Assembly (NCBI GenBank): GCA_038106885.1
Contig: JAYNFX010000022.1
Coordinates: 1-27,164, forward strand
Reading direction: 5' to 3'
Source of the DNA: UBA3537 sp038106885
GTDB lineage: Bacteria; Bacteroidota; Bacteroidia; Flavobacteriales; Flavobacteriaceae
Length of the DNA stretch: 27,164 nucleotides
The notes beneath the pieces were generated by a model. It made no database searches, was not told where the DNA came from, and saw nothing but the letters and a program-made list of their open reading frames with translations. Position 1 is the first letter of the stretch; every line of letters starts with the position of its first letter. Made by a program: the position numbers and the translations under genes. Shown in pieces: positions 5,708-14,641 of this stretch.

Positions 5708-7527
5708 CAAATGTAATTAAACTTTTACCGGATCATGTTGCAAATCAAATTGCTGCTGGAGAGGTCGTGCAACGTCCTTCTTCTGTAGTAAAGGAGTTAC
5801 TTGAAAATTCTATTGATGCAAATTCAACTGATATCAAGTTATTTATAAAAAATTCTGGGAAAACATTAATACAAGTGGTAGACAATGGAAAGGGCATGAG
5901 TTTCAAAGATGCTCGGATGTGTTTTGAACGACATGCGACATCAAAAATTTCCTCTGCTAAAGATTTATTTAGTTTGAATACAAAAGGGTTTCGTGGTGAG
6001 GCTTTATCAAGTATAGCAGCTATTTCTCATGTTGAGCTTAAAACAAAGACAAAGTTAGATAAACTTGGAAGTTTAATAAAAATAGAAGGAAGCGAAATAA
6101 AGCTTGAAGATTCAATTTCAGTCTCTGATGGCACCTCTTTAGCAGTTAAAAATTTATTTTTTAATATTCCTGCAAGGAGAAATTTTTTAAAATCTGATAC
6201 GGTTGAGTTAAGACATATTATTGATGAATTTCATCGTGTAGTTTTAGCTCATCCTAAAATTAATTTCTCAATGTTTCACAATGGAAATGACATTTTTGAT
6301 TTACGAAGTGAAAATTTTAGACAACGTATAATACACGTTTTTGGCAACAGAATGAATGAAAAATTAGTTCCTGTCGATGAGAATACTGAATTGTTGAAAA
6401 TTTCTGGTTTTGTGGGTAAACCAGAATTTGCAAAAAAATCAAGAGGTGAACAGTTTTTTTTCGTCAACCAACGTTTTATTAAAAGTTCATATTTGAACCA
6501 TGCTGTGATTTCTGCTTTTGATGGACTGTTAGCTCCAAAAAAAATTCCATCTTATTTTTTGAATCTTTCGGTAGATCCTAATAGTATTGATATTAATATC
6601 CATCCAACAAAAACAGAGATTAAGTTCGATGATGAACCTACACTATATGCTTTGCTCAGAGCTGCGGTGAAGCACAGTTTAGGTCAATTTAATATTGCTC
6701 CAGTTTTAGATTTTGAGAGAAATTCTTCTTTTGATACGCCTTACAGTTCTAATATTAATTCTTTTGTAACACCTAAAATTGAAGTTGATCCTGAATTTAA
6801 TCCTTTTAACAAGAACGAATCTTATAATTTTAGTTCAACTCATTCAGATGATTTTTATATTGGAATAAATTCAAAATCTAACAATAAATTAGAACCACTC
6901 AGCGAAATTGAGTTTGAATCTAATTCTATACAGTCAAGTATTTTTGATAATGATGAAATAAAAAATTCTAATAATACTTTTCAACTTTTAAACAAGTATA
7001 TTTTATGTAAAATTAAATCAGGCTTAATGGTTGTTGATCAAAATAGAGCTCACCAACGAGTGCTATATGAGGGCTTTTTGAAACAGTTTACTTTAGAAAC
7101 ACCTACAATTCAAAATCTTCTATTTCCACTAAATTTAAATTTAACTTCTGATGAATTGAAGATTATAAAAGATATTGAAATTCAACTGAAACAAACAGGC
7201 TTTAGTATATCTGAATATAATAAGGATGGACTTTTTTTAAATGCTATTCCAGTTGGTGTAAAAGAATCAAACGTTCCAAGTATTTTTGAAGAATTAATTT
7301 CTGATATCAAAAGCGAAGTTCCAAACATTAATTTTAGCTATAGTGATTTAATGGCTAAATTGATAGCAAAGAGCCTAGCTACTCAAAATGGTAAAAAGTT
7401 GACTACAGTTGAACAAGAATTCATTGTCAATTCTCTTTTTGCTTGTAAAGAACCAAATCTATCTCCTTCTAACAAGAGAATTTTTATTACCATAGAAATT
7501 TCAGATTTAGATTCAAAATTTAATTAA
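5704..7527 (+). CDS. mutL: DNA mismatch repair protein MutL
   Basis: A 607-residue protein with the GHKL ATPase of MutL at the N-terminus: ELLENSIDA (E31, N35), VVDNGKGM (D60), HATSK (77-81) and KGFRGEALSSI (94-104). A transducer domain follows to about residue 330, then a low-complexity linker rich in Ser/Asn to about 420 and a C-terminal dimerisation domain. The C-terminal endonuclease motif, normally DQHAxxExxxxE, reads DQNRAHQRVLYE (445-456): H is replaced by N, E by Q, and the local spacing differs. The terminal CPHGRP-type motif is also absent (ACKEPNLSP at about 580). The ATP-driven MutS partner role is secure; nicking activity is not. It overlaps the upstream gene by 4 bases. Confidence 0.96.
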   Translation: MTNVIKLLPDHVANQIAAGEVVQRPSSVVKELLENSIDANSTDIKLFIKNSGKTLIQVVDNGKGMSFKDARMCFERHATSKISSAKDLFSLNTKGFRGEALSSIAAISHVELKTKTKLDKLGSLIKIEGSEIKLEDSISVSDGTSLAVKNLFFNIPARRNFLKSDTVELRHIIDEFHRVVLAHPKINFSMFHNGNDIFDLRSENFRQRIIHVFGNRMNEKLVPVDENTELLKISGFVGKPEFAKKSRGEQFFFVNQRFIKSSYLNHAVISAFDGLLAPKKIPSYFLNLSVDPNSIDINIHPTKTEIKFDDEPTLYALLRAAVKHSLGQFNIAPVLDFERNSSFDTPYSSNINSFVTPKIEVDPEFNPFNKNESYNFSSTHSDDFYIGINSKSNNKLEPLSEIEFESNSIQSSIFDNDEIKNSNNTFQLLNKYILCKIKSGLMVVDQNRAHQRVLYEGFLKQFTLETPTIQNLLFPLNLNLTSDELKIIKDIEIQLKQTGFSISEYNKDGLFLNAIPVGVKESNVPSIFEELISDIKSEVPNINFSYSDLMAKLIAKSLATQNGKKLTTVEQEFIVNSLFACKEPNLSPSNKRIFITIEISDLDSKFN

Positions 7528-7529
7528 TT

Positions 7530-8348
7530 ATGCGTATTTCTCAAACAGTCAAGCATATAATAATAATTAATTGTATAATTTTTTTTGGCACCTCTTTTTT
7601 TGGAAATCAATATTTTTTTGATAGAATTTTTGCTCTTTATTATCCAATGAGTGGCTCATTTGAATATTGGCAAATTATAACTCACATGTTTATGCATGGT
7701 AATTTTTCTCACCTTCTTTTTAACATGGTTGCCTTGTGGATGTTTGGTACAGCCGTAGAACAAATGTACGGTCAAAGAAAATTTCTATTTTTTTACTTTA
7801 GTTGTGGGTTTGGTGCTGTAGGATTAACTTTTTTGGTTTACAATTTTCAAATTTATCCAATTGTAAATTCTTTGGGCTCTGAGGGTTTATCATATAATTT
7901 GATTCGAGATATAACCAATTTAAATATAATTGATGGTCAATATTACAGCGTTGATCTTTTATATAACAGAATGTTTAGTGTTTTAGAATCATATGGAAAA
8001 ACATACAGTTTTATTTCTAGTAATTCTCTTAAATTACTATTTGATCTAAATGTGATGAGTAATGGTGCGATGGTTGGCGCATCAGGCGCTATTATGGGTA
8101 TTTTGGTTGCTTTTGGTATGTTGAACCCCAATGCTGAATTAATGTTCATTCTTTTCCCTATTCCAATTAAAGCCAAGTATTTTATTCCAGGAATAATATT
8201 ATTTGACTTATTTTCTGCTATCACAGGAGTAGCAATTTTCAGTCCAAGCAATACAGCTTTTGTTGCTCATATTGGTGGTGCTTTAACAGGTTTTATAATT
8301 ATGTATTTTTGGAAAAAAAATCAATTTGATAAATTTCGTTGGAATTAA
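7530..8348 (+). CDS. Rhomboid-family intramembrane serine protease (first of pair)
   Basis: A 272-residue polytopic protein with the rhomboid core. HGNFSHLLFN (56-65) supplies the oxyanion residues H61 and N65, GASGA (183-187) contains the catalytic Ser185, and AHIGGALTGF (246-255) contains His247. So the catalytic dyad is intact. Between the third and fourth membrane segments there is a long soluble insertion of about 70 residues (107-175), probably outside the membrane core. Rhomboids cleave single-pass membrane proteins; no substrate is evident. It begins 2 bases after mutL, and its TAA overlaps the ATG of the second rhomboid (TAATG). Confidence 0.92.
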   Translation: MRISQTVKHIIIINCIIFFGTSFFGNQYFFDRIFALYYPMSGSFEYWQIITHMFMHGNFSHLLFNMVALWMFGTAVEQMYGQRKFLFFYFSCGFGAVGLTFLVYNFQIYPIVNSLGSEGLSYNLIRDITNLNIIDGQYYSVDLLYNRMFSVLESYGKTYSFISSNSLKLLFDLNVMSNGAMVGASGAIMGILVAFGMLNPNAELMFILFPIPIKAKYFIPGIILFDLFSAITGVAIFSPSNTAFVAHIGGALTGFIIMYFWKKNQFDKFRWN

Positions 8349-9202
8349 TGACAAGTTTGTACCAAGATATTAAAGATAAGCTTACAAGACTTCATGTTCT
8401 TGAACAGTTTATTGTTATAAACTCATTTGTATTTATTGTTGTTGGTATAATGAGTTTTTTAATAACTAATGGTCGTTTCCATGTCTTTGAGTTTTTATCT
8501 CTTTCTAATGATTTATGGGAATCAATTTTACATCCTTGGTCTTTATTAACATATGGTTTTTTACATCATAGTTTTTCACATTTATTTTTTAATATGCTTT
8601 GTTTGTATTTGTTAGCACAAACTTTTTCTAATTTATTTAATGCAAGGATGTCATTAAAGATTTATTTATTAGGGATTATTTCAGGGGGTATTTTATTTTT
8701 GATTGCTTCTAGCTTTTTGCCCTTTTTAAGAATAAATAATTCTTTGGTAGGTGCATCAGCTGGACTCTGGGCATGTATTATATTTCTATCTGCTTACATG
8801 CCTAATAAGGTTGTTGGTATATTGAGATTTAATTTTAAATTGAAGTATTTGGCTTATGTAATGATAGCTTACAACTTATTAGTCGTCTTTTCTAGCAATT
8901 CTGGTGGAGGAATTGCTCATTACGGAGGCGGTCTTTTTGGTTTTTATTATGCTAAAGAACTTCAAAAAGGTCGTGAGACAGGAAGATTTTTAGATTCAAT
9001 TTTGAATTATTTTAATAAATCAATTAAGACTGTCTACAGAAAAAAGCATAATAATTCTTCAACTAATTTTAAGAAAAACGATAGAAGTGTTTATAATCAT
9101 CAAAAGCAAATTGATTTAATTTTAGATAAGATTAGTAAAAGTGGTTATGAGAGTTTAACTAAAGAAGAAAAGGATTTTCTTTTTAGAGCAGGTAAAAAAT
9201 AA
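8348..9202 (+). CDS. Rhomboid-family intramembrane serine protease (second of pair)
   Basis: A 284-residue rhomboid with HHSFSHLFFN (73-82; H78, N82), GASAG (135-139; catalytic Ser137) and AHYGGGLFGF (190-199; His191). Unlike its neighbour it has a cytoplasmic C-terminal tail of about 80 residues that is rich in Lys and Asn and ends in a compact helical motif (SKSGYESLTKEEKDFLFRA), which I recognise from flavobacterial rhomboids. The longer frame starts at a TTG (8339); the ATG at 8348, overlapping the previous stop, is the better start. The pair is not a recent duplication, since only the active-site blocks are alike. Confidence 0.92.
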   Translation: MTSLYQDIKDKLTRLHVLEQFIVINSFVFIVVGIMSFLITNGRFHVFEFLSLSNDLWESILHPWSLLTYGFLHHSFSHLFFNMLCLYLLAQTFSNLFNARMSLKIYLLGIISGGILFLIASSFLPFLRINNSLVGASAGLWACIIFLSAYMPNKVVGILRFNFKLKYLAYVMIAYNLLVVFSSNSGGGIAHYGGGLFGFYYAKELQKGRETGRFLDSILNYFNKSIKTVYRKKHNNSSTNFKKNDRSVYNHQKQIDLILDKISKSGYESLTKEEKDFLFRAGKK

Positions 9203-9210
9203 TTTTTTCT

Positions 9211-10221
9211 TTGAAACATTTAAATTTATTTAATAAAATTATATTTCTGCTAAATTTATTTGCTGTTATATTATTGCTTCTTTCATATATAATACCATTT
9301 TTACCTCCATCAAAATTTGCAGCATTATCAGTTTTAAGTCTTGGGGTTCCATTGTTGTTACTTTTGAATGCATTATTTGTGATTTATTGGACAATTTCAC
9401 TTAAATCTCAATTGTTTTTATCATTACTGGTTTTAATTTTAGGTATATCGCACATTAAGTCATCTTTTAATTTTAATACTAATTATTCTTTGAATAAAAG
9501 ATCAATTGAAATAATGAGTTATAATGTTCACTTGTTAAATTTATATGACTGGGTTAAGATTGACAGTGTACCTATTAAGATAAGTAATTTTGTTAAAGAG
9601 AAATCTCCAGACATTCTTTGTTTTCAAGAGTTTCAAGCTAGTATTGCACCAAAGTTTAATTACCCTTATCGCTATGGTTCTATTACAGGTAATAAATCTG
9701 AACTTGTTATTTTTTCAAAATTTAAATTTTTGAATACAGGTACAATTGAATTTCCTAACTCATCAAATCGTGCAATTTTTGCTGATTTAATAATCAAATC
9801 TGATACTGTTCGAGTTTATAACATTCACCTTCAATCAACTGGAATTAATACCGATATGTCTAATCTTGATAGTAATAAATCTGAAGCACTAATCAGACAG
9901 TTAAAAAAGAGTTTTACAGCTCAGGAACAACAAGCTAAGCTAATTATATCGCATATTAATAAATCTCCGTTTAAATATATTATTAGTGGAGATTTTAACA
10001 ATACGTCATATTCATACATATATCGTTTATTAAAATCGAATTTAGTTGACTCTTTTGAGGAAGCTGGTAACGGATTTGGTAGTACATTTTCGTTCAAGTA
10101 TTATCCTTTAAGAATTGATTTTATTCTTCTTAATTCAAATTTTCAAGTCAATAATCATAAAAATTACAAATTAGAATATTCAGATCACTATCCAATTTCA
10201 TGTAGTTTTGAAATTCAATAA
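9211..10221 (+). CDS. Membrane-anchored endonuclease/exonuclease/phosphatase (EEP) family protein
   Basis: A 336-residue protein. Residues 8-80 hold two or three membrane segments; the rest is an EEP (DNase I-like) hydrolase with MSYNVH (102-107), LCFQEF (136-141; catalytic Glu140), a conserved YNIHLQS block, SGDFNN and the closing SDHYPIS. All catalytic blocks are present. The domain is predicted outside or at the membrane face; the substrate (nucleic acid, phospholipid or other phosphodiester) cannot be told. There is no in-frame ATG before residue 102 and an in-frame stop lies at 9193, so the TTG at 9211 is the probable start, 8 bases after the second rhomboid. It converges with wbqC with one base between stops. 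Confidence 0.85.
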   Translation: MKHLNLFNKIIFLLNLFAVILLLLSYIIPFLPPSKFAALSVLSLGVPLLLLLNALFVIYWTISLKSQLFLSLLVLILGISHIKSSFNFNTNYSLNKRSIEIMSYNVHLLNLYDWVKIDSVPIKISNFVKEKSPDILCFQEFQASIAPKFNYPYRYGSITGNKSELVIFSKFKFLNTGTIEFPNSSNRAIFADLIIKSDTVRVYNIHLQSTGINTDMSNLDSNKSEALIRQLKKSFTAQEQQAKLIISHINKSPFKYIISGDFNNTSYSYIYRLLKSNLVDSFEEAGNGFGSTFSFKYYPLRIDFILLNSNFQVNNHKNYKLEYSDHYPISCSFEIQ

Positions 10222-10222
10222 A

Positions 10223-10837
10223 TTAATGCAATATTTTCGGATGATTTATTAAATATGAAGTTGATTCGGGTCCTAGATTAAACAATAAATCTAGTATACT
10301 TAGATTTGATAAATATCCATATTTAATTTTAAATACTTGTATATATGGGGAGGTCTCTATTTTTTTTTTGGATTTATCAACTAGGAATCTAAAATCATTG
10401 TCATTTATTTTTTTTTCATATTCAGTAGTAAACTTATAATTTAGATTTAGTTCTAAACAGGAATTAATTTTTTCTATGCATTCTAAATTATAATCCAATA
10501 AAAATTTATGATATTTCTCAAATAAAGGTTTTATATCATCTTCATAAAATTCAAAAAAAGGAGATGTCTTATACGCACTTTCAATTGATTTCCAGTGATT
10601 TTTTTTCCATGAAACACTATTGTCAATTAATACTTCTTTAGTCATTTGCCGGTTATGTTGAGTGAAATTTATGGGAATATGAAGTCCTAATTTTCCATTT
10701 GCAGCGTAAATGTAGCATCTATTTCTAAATGTTTGTTTTTGGTAACTATCTTGTATTTCAAAACAAATATTTTTGTGATTGACGAATACTAAATAATTTG
10801 AAATATTTGGAAAATAAGCAGGATAGATTAAACACAT
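10223..10837 (-). CDS. WbqC family protein
   Basis: A 204-residue protein of the WbqC family, recognised from the N-terminal block YPAYFPNISNYLVF, a central PIN(F) segment after a basic loop, the motif WKKNHWKSIESAYKTSPFF (about 76-94) and the length. WbqC-like proteins appear in O-antigen and glycolipid clusters and are proposed to act in amino-sugar or cysteine-related modification; the activity is unproven. It is the last gene of the parA-to-wbqC run, starting 4 bases after lepB. A run of ten A in the coding strand (10360-10369) encodes SKKKI. Confidence 0.85.
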   Translation of the reverse strand: MCLIYPAYFPNISNYLVFVNHKNICFEIQDSYQKQTFRNRCYIYAANGKLGLHIPINFTQHNRQMTKEVLIDNSVSWKKNHWKSIESAYKTSPFFEFYEDDIKPLFEKYHKFLLDYNLECIEKINSCLELNLNYKFTTEYEKKINDNDFRFLVDKSKKKIETSPYIQVFKIKYGYLSNLSILDLLFNLGPESTSYLINHPKILH

Positions 10838-10841
10838 TTAC

Positions 10842-12446
10842 TTAATCATTGATTAATTTTCTTTTTTTACGCCATTTTCTATACACATAGTTTCCGAATA
10901 AAAGTATAAGAAATGGAATCAAATAAGATCTTCTTTCACCTTCATAATTAACAGTTGTAAAAACTCTATCCCAACGAATTTTATTTATTCCTTTACCATG
11001 AGTATTCCAGCTCATCCAAATAAATACAGGTTTTCCAACAATATGATCCTCAGGTACAAAACCCCATCTTCTTGCATCAATAGAATTGTATCTATTGTCA
11101 CCCATCATCCAATAATAATTTTGTTTAAAAGTGTATTTGTCAATAATATTTCCATTTAAAATTATATCTCTTCCTTTTGAGTATATAATATTCCCTTCGT
11201 ATTCAGAAATAACTCTTTTATATATTGGTAAATTCCTTTGATTTAAAATTATTGTCTCTCCTTTTTTCGGTATATATACAGGTCCAAAATGTGCTATATT
11301 CCATGGATATTCTGGATCTTGAGGAAATATATCTTTATCAGCATAATTCTTAGGTATATTCATTTTATTTATGCTGGCTACACTTGGGTGGTTTTTGAAT
11401 TTCATTGCGTTTTCTTCAGTAGAAGCTGATAGTCTAAATGCTGCATTAGATCTTTGTATACCATCAGTTATATCATAATATGTTTTTAATCTTTTATCAA
11501 TATTTCTACTAAAATTTTTGCCAGTTTTAATTGTTCCATCATAGCTAAACTGAATCTTTGCTCTGCTAGGTAATTTATTTTTTTTACCATTTATAAACAC
11601 TATCCCGTCTCGAATTTCTAAACTATCTCCAGGAAGTCCTACACAACGCTTAACTAAATTTGTTTTTTTATCTATCGGTTTATAATAATTTCTTTTAGGT
11701 TTAAAATCATTCATATCCAAAAGAGTGTCTGCAGGTTGATTAAAAACAACTATCTCATTTCTTTTCACCTTATCCCAGCCAGGAAGTCTTAAGTATGGTA
11801 ATTGAAATTTGTTTAAAAATGATACATTTTTCTCTTCTATTTTATCATTGAACAAATATGATTTTCTTTTTGTTAGTGGAATTGTATCGTGAACCATCGG
11901 TAAACTTAAAGTCGTCATAGGTATCCTAGCACCATAATGCATTTTACTAACAATTAAAAAATCTCCAACAAGTAATGATTTTTCTAGAGATGAAGACGGA
12001 ATAACAAATGGCTGTAAAAAATAAATATGTACTGTGCTTGCTACAACTATTGCAAATAACATTGAGTTTATAAATTGACCTGATGAAGAGCTTGGCTCAG
12101 GATTACGATTTTTAACATGTGTTACTTCAATAATATAATTAAGATAGTAGCTATAAAGCCCAAGACTTATAACAGCAATAAGGGTGTCAATATTTTTATT
12201 TTTTCCAAAGCTTCGAGCCGTTTCAACCCATATTACAGGAAACATTACACAATTTACTACTGGAAGAAAGATAAAGAAAATCCAATACCAAGGTCTGTTA
12301 ATTATTTTAAAAAGTACAATAGCATTATATACAGGCACAAAGGCTTTCCATGCTTTTTCACCAGCTATTTTATATAGCTTCCATGTTCCTATTCCATGAA
12401 TTAATTGAATTACTAATCCAAAGTAAAACCATTCTTGTAAATTCAT
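10842..12446 (-). CDS. lepB: Signal peptidase I with extended N-terminal membrane domain
   Basis: A 534-residue protein, about twice the size of many bacterial signal peptidases but normal for this phylum. Residues 1-105 form a separate membrane domain of three to four segments (DUF5684-like). The peptidase follows another membrane segment at 127-146. The Ser box reads PSSSLEKSLLVGD (150-162; nucleophile Ser153, with Leu in place of the usual Met), the Lys box is VKRCVGLPGDSLEIRDG (general base Lys266), and the last box is MMGDNRYNSIDARRWGFV. A further membrane segment lies near the C-terminus. It removes signal peptides of exported proteins at the inner membrane. It follows dapB by 12 bases. 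Confidence 0.95.
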   Translation of the reverse strand: MNLQEWFYFGLVIQLIHGIGTWKLYKIAGEKAWKAFVPVYNAIVLFKIINRPWYWIFFIFLPVVNCVMFPVIWVETARSFGKNKNIDTLIAVISLGLYSYYLNYIIEVTHVKNRNPEPSSSSGQFINSMLFAIVVASTVHIYFLQPFVIPSSSLEKSLLVGDFLIVSKMHYGARIPMTTLSLPMVHDTIPLTKRKSYLFNDKIEEKNVSFLNKFQLPYLRLPGWDKVKRNEIVVFNQPADTLLDMNDFKPKRNYYKPIDKKTNLVKRCVGLPGDSLEIRDGIVFINGKKNKLPSRAKIQFSYDGTIKTGKNFSRNIDKRLKTYYDITDGIQRSNAAFRLSASTEENAMKFKNHPSVASINKMNIPKNYADKDIFPQDPEYPWNIAHFGPVYIPKKGETIILNQRNLPIYKRVISEYEGNIIYSKGRDIILNGNIIDKYTFKQNYYWMMGDNRYNSIDARRWGFVPEDHIVGKPVFIWMSWNTHGKGINKIRWDRVFTTVNYEGERRSYLIPFLILLFGNYVYRKWRKKRKLIND

Positions 12447-12458
12447 ATAAAAATATTT

Positions 12459-13166
12459 TTAACCATTAATATTTAAAACATCTTTCATTGAAAAAACTCC
12501 CTTTTTACCAATTAACCACTCTGCTGCTATAATTGCACCTAGACCAAAACCTTCTCTGTTTACAGCAGCATGTTTAATTTTGATTTCATCAATATCAGAT
12601 TTGTAAATTACCTCGTGAGTACCAGTTTTATCAGAAAGTCTTTGAGCTTCAATACTGATCTCATTTTCTTTAAAATCTTTATTGAGTGACCATTTTTGAT
12701 AATCAGTTTCTTTGATTATTGATTCAGCTAATGTAATTGCTGTTCCTGAAGGTGCATCAATTTTTTCGATGTGGTGTATTTCTTTCATTTTTATTACATA
12801 CTCTGGATGATTACTCATGATTTTGGCTAATTGTCTATTTATTTCAAAAAAAATATTTACCCCTAAACTGAAATTTGATGCATACAAAAAAGCACCGTTT
12901 TTTTCATTGCAAAGCTTTACAGCTTTGTTGTAATTATCAAGCCACCCTGTTGTGCCTGATATAATAGGAATAGAATTTTCAAGTGCCATGTTGATATTTG
13001 AAAAAGCTGCTTTAGGTGTGCTAAAATCAATTGCAACATCTACTTTTTTTAAATCATAATTGATGCTATTTTCATCTATCCTATATATGATTTTATGGCC
13101 TCTGTTTTTAGCAATTTTTTCAATTACTTTACCCATTTTACCGTATCCAAAAAGAGCTATTTTCAT
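12459..13166 (-). CDS. dapB: 4-hydroxy-tetrahydrodipicolinate reductase
   Basis: A 235-residue DapB, the NAD(P)H-dependent second step of the lysine/diaminopimelate branch. The nucleotide-binding motif GYGKMGK is at 7-13, and SGTTGW (70-75) is standard. The catalytic block EIHHIEKIDAPSGT (129-142) gives His131, Lys135 and the substrate-binding Ser/Gly/Thr. The frame extends to a TTG at 13175; the ATG at 13166 gives the normal family N-terminus and leaves 5 bases after the upstream gene. The neighbouring lepB and DUF5683 genes suggest a shared envelope-biogenesis transcript; diaminopimelate also feeds peptidoglycan. Confidence 0.96.
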   Translation of the reverse strand: MKIALFGYGKMGKVIEKIAKNRGHKIIYRIDENSINYDLKKVDVAIDFSTPKAAFSNINMALENSIPIISGTTGWLDNYNKAVKLCNEKNGAFLYASNFSLGVNIFFEINRQLAKIMSNHPEYVIKMKEIHHIEKIDAPSGTAITLAESIIKETDYQKWSLNKDFKENEISIEAQRLSDKTGTHEVIYKSDIDEIKIKHAAVNREGFGLGAIIAAEWLIGKKGVFSMKDVLNING

Positions 13167-13171
13167 TGATT

Positions 13172-13750
13172 TCAAAAATTTAATTTAAATTCAAGGCCTA
13201 AATTATAATTATAATCTGGATTGTTAAAATCAATGAATGGCTGAAAAGATAAATTATCGTCAATATTATATTGTAAAAGATGAGCGTCAACATTTGCATC
13301 TAAAATATTTAAAACATACATTCCAACTGTGATTAGCATTGAAACTTCTTTATTTCTTTTTAATGTCCTTTGAGCTCTAATTAATGCATCTTCTGAAATA
13401 AAAGGTGTTTCGTTTGGGCCATAAAATTCATCATCTGTGAAGCCTGCTAAACGTCTTTTGTAAGCATAACGATATCGATCATAGACTTTGTCATTGTCAA
13501 AATAAAAATACAGTGCTGTGCCTATTGCTCCATAAACTATAGGAATTTTCCAATATTTTCTATTGTATGCTTGACCTAAGCCAGGTAATACTGCAGAATA
13601 AAAAGCAGATTTAGCTGGTCTTAAAGGATCAGTTTTTATATCACTAAGCAGATGTTTTTTTACTTTTATTTCAGATTTTTTTTCTTTATTCTGAGCGTTT
13701 ATCAACAGAAAATTTAAAAAAAACAAAAAGATTAGAATTTTTCGAATCAC
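13172..13750 (-). CDS. DUF5683 domain protein, exported, function unknown
   Basis: A 192-residue protein with an N-terminal signal peptide (about 1-19, ending INAQ) and the DUF5683 core: PLRPAKSAFYSAVLPGLGQAY, a WKIPIVYGAIG membrane-like segment, an internal stretch with RYRYAYKRR, and a second hydrophobic stretch near 138-150. The C-terminus has alternating hydrophobic residues and ends in F, which would fit an outer-membrane strand; that is inference. Its start is GTG (13750), overlapping the parB stop as GTGA. It is regularly found between parB and dapB in flavobacteria. No activity is known to me. Confidence 0.8.
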   Translation of the reverse strand: MIRKILIFLFFLNFLLINAQNKEKKSEIKVKKHLLSDIKTDPLRPAKSAFYSAVLPGLGQAYNRKYWKIPIVYGAIGTALYFYFDNDKVYDRYRYAYKRRLAGFTDDEFYGPNETPFISEDALIRAQRTLKRNKEVSMLITVGMYVLNILDANVDAHLLQYNIDDNLSFQPFIDFNNPDYNYNLGLEFKLNF

Positions 13751-14634
13751 TTTTTTAATAATTTAATAATTCGATTATAGTCTTCTTTTGAGTGAAATGG
13801 AATCGTGATATTGCCATTACCATTTTTACAATATTTAATTTGAACTTTATGTCCAAAAAAACTTGATAATTTATTTGCCCCAATTTTAATATGTGATGGT
13901 AGAGTAGTAGGGGGCTTTGTTAATGGCTTATTTTTATTGAATTTACTTGTAAGAGCTTCAGTTTCTCTAACCGAAAGTTTGTTTGTTATTACTTTTTCGT
14001 AAACTGATAATTGATCCTTCAGATTAATTAAATTTACTATTGCGCGTCCATGACCCATCCCAATAAAACCATCTCTAATCCCTGACTGAACAATAGGATC
14101 GAGTTTCAATAATCGAAGATAGTTTGCAATTGTTGATCGTTTCTTTCCAACACGTTGGCTCATTTGATCTTGAGTTAGTTTAACATCATCCATCAATCTT
14201 TTATAACTAAGTGCAATTTCAATTGGATCAAGGTCTTTTCTTTGGATGTTTTCAACTAATGCCATTTCTAATGATTCTTGGTCATTGGCTTTTCTAATAT
14301 AAGCAGGTATAAATTTTAATTTGAGCATTTTTGATGCTCTTAAGCGCCTTTCTCCTGAGACTAATTGAAATTCATTATTTGAAATTCTTCTTACTGTAAT
14401 GGGCTGGATAACTCCTAATTCTTTAATCGAGCTTGCCAATTCTTTTAATGAATTTTCTTTAAAATTTGATCTTGGTTGAAAAGGATTAACATCAATAAAT
14501 TCAATTGGGATTTCTTTTACTAATCCAATATTCGATTTAAGAGGCTCAGCATCATATTCACTTGTAGTATTTTTGTTATTAAGAATGGCAGATAGTCCAC
14601 GTCCTAATACTTGTTTTTTTGTTGCTTTTGCCAT
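13747..14634 (-). CDS. parB: Chromosome partition protein ParB
   Basis: A 295-residue ParB with LGRGLSAILNN at the N-terminus (the ParA-stimulating region), the CTP-binding fold with NPFQPR (50-55), SGERRLRA (93-100) and ENIQR (128-132), a helix-turn-helix at about 150-180 (TQDQMSQRVGKKRSTIANYL) and a C-terminal dimerisation domain. These are the CTPase-clamp residues of the family. ParB binds parS near the origin and slides as a clamp, acting with ParA in segregation. It lies 7 bases after parA. No parS-like 16-mer was seen in the window. Confidence 0.96.
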   Translation of the reverse strand: MAKATKKQVLGRGLSAILNNKNTTSEYDAEPLKSNIGLVKEIPIEFIDVNPFQPRSNFKENSLKELASSIKELGVIQPITVRRISNNEFQLVSGERRLRASKMLKLKFIPAYIRKANDQESLEMALVENIQRKDLDPIEIALSYKRLMDDVKLTQDQMSQRVGKKRSTIANYLRLLKLDPIVQSGIRDGFIGMGHGRAIVNLINLKDQLSVYEKVITNKLSVRETEALTSKFNKNKPLTKPPTTLPSHIKIGANKLSSFFGHKVQIKYCKNGNGNITIPFHSKEDYNRIIKLLKK

Positions 14635-14641
14635 AAGTTAC

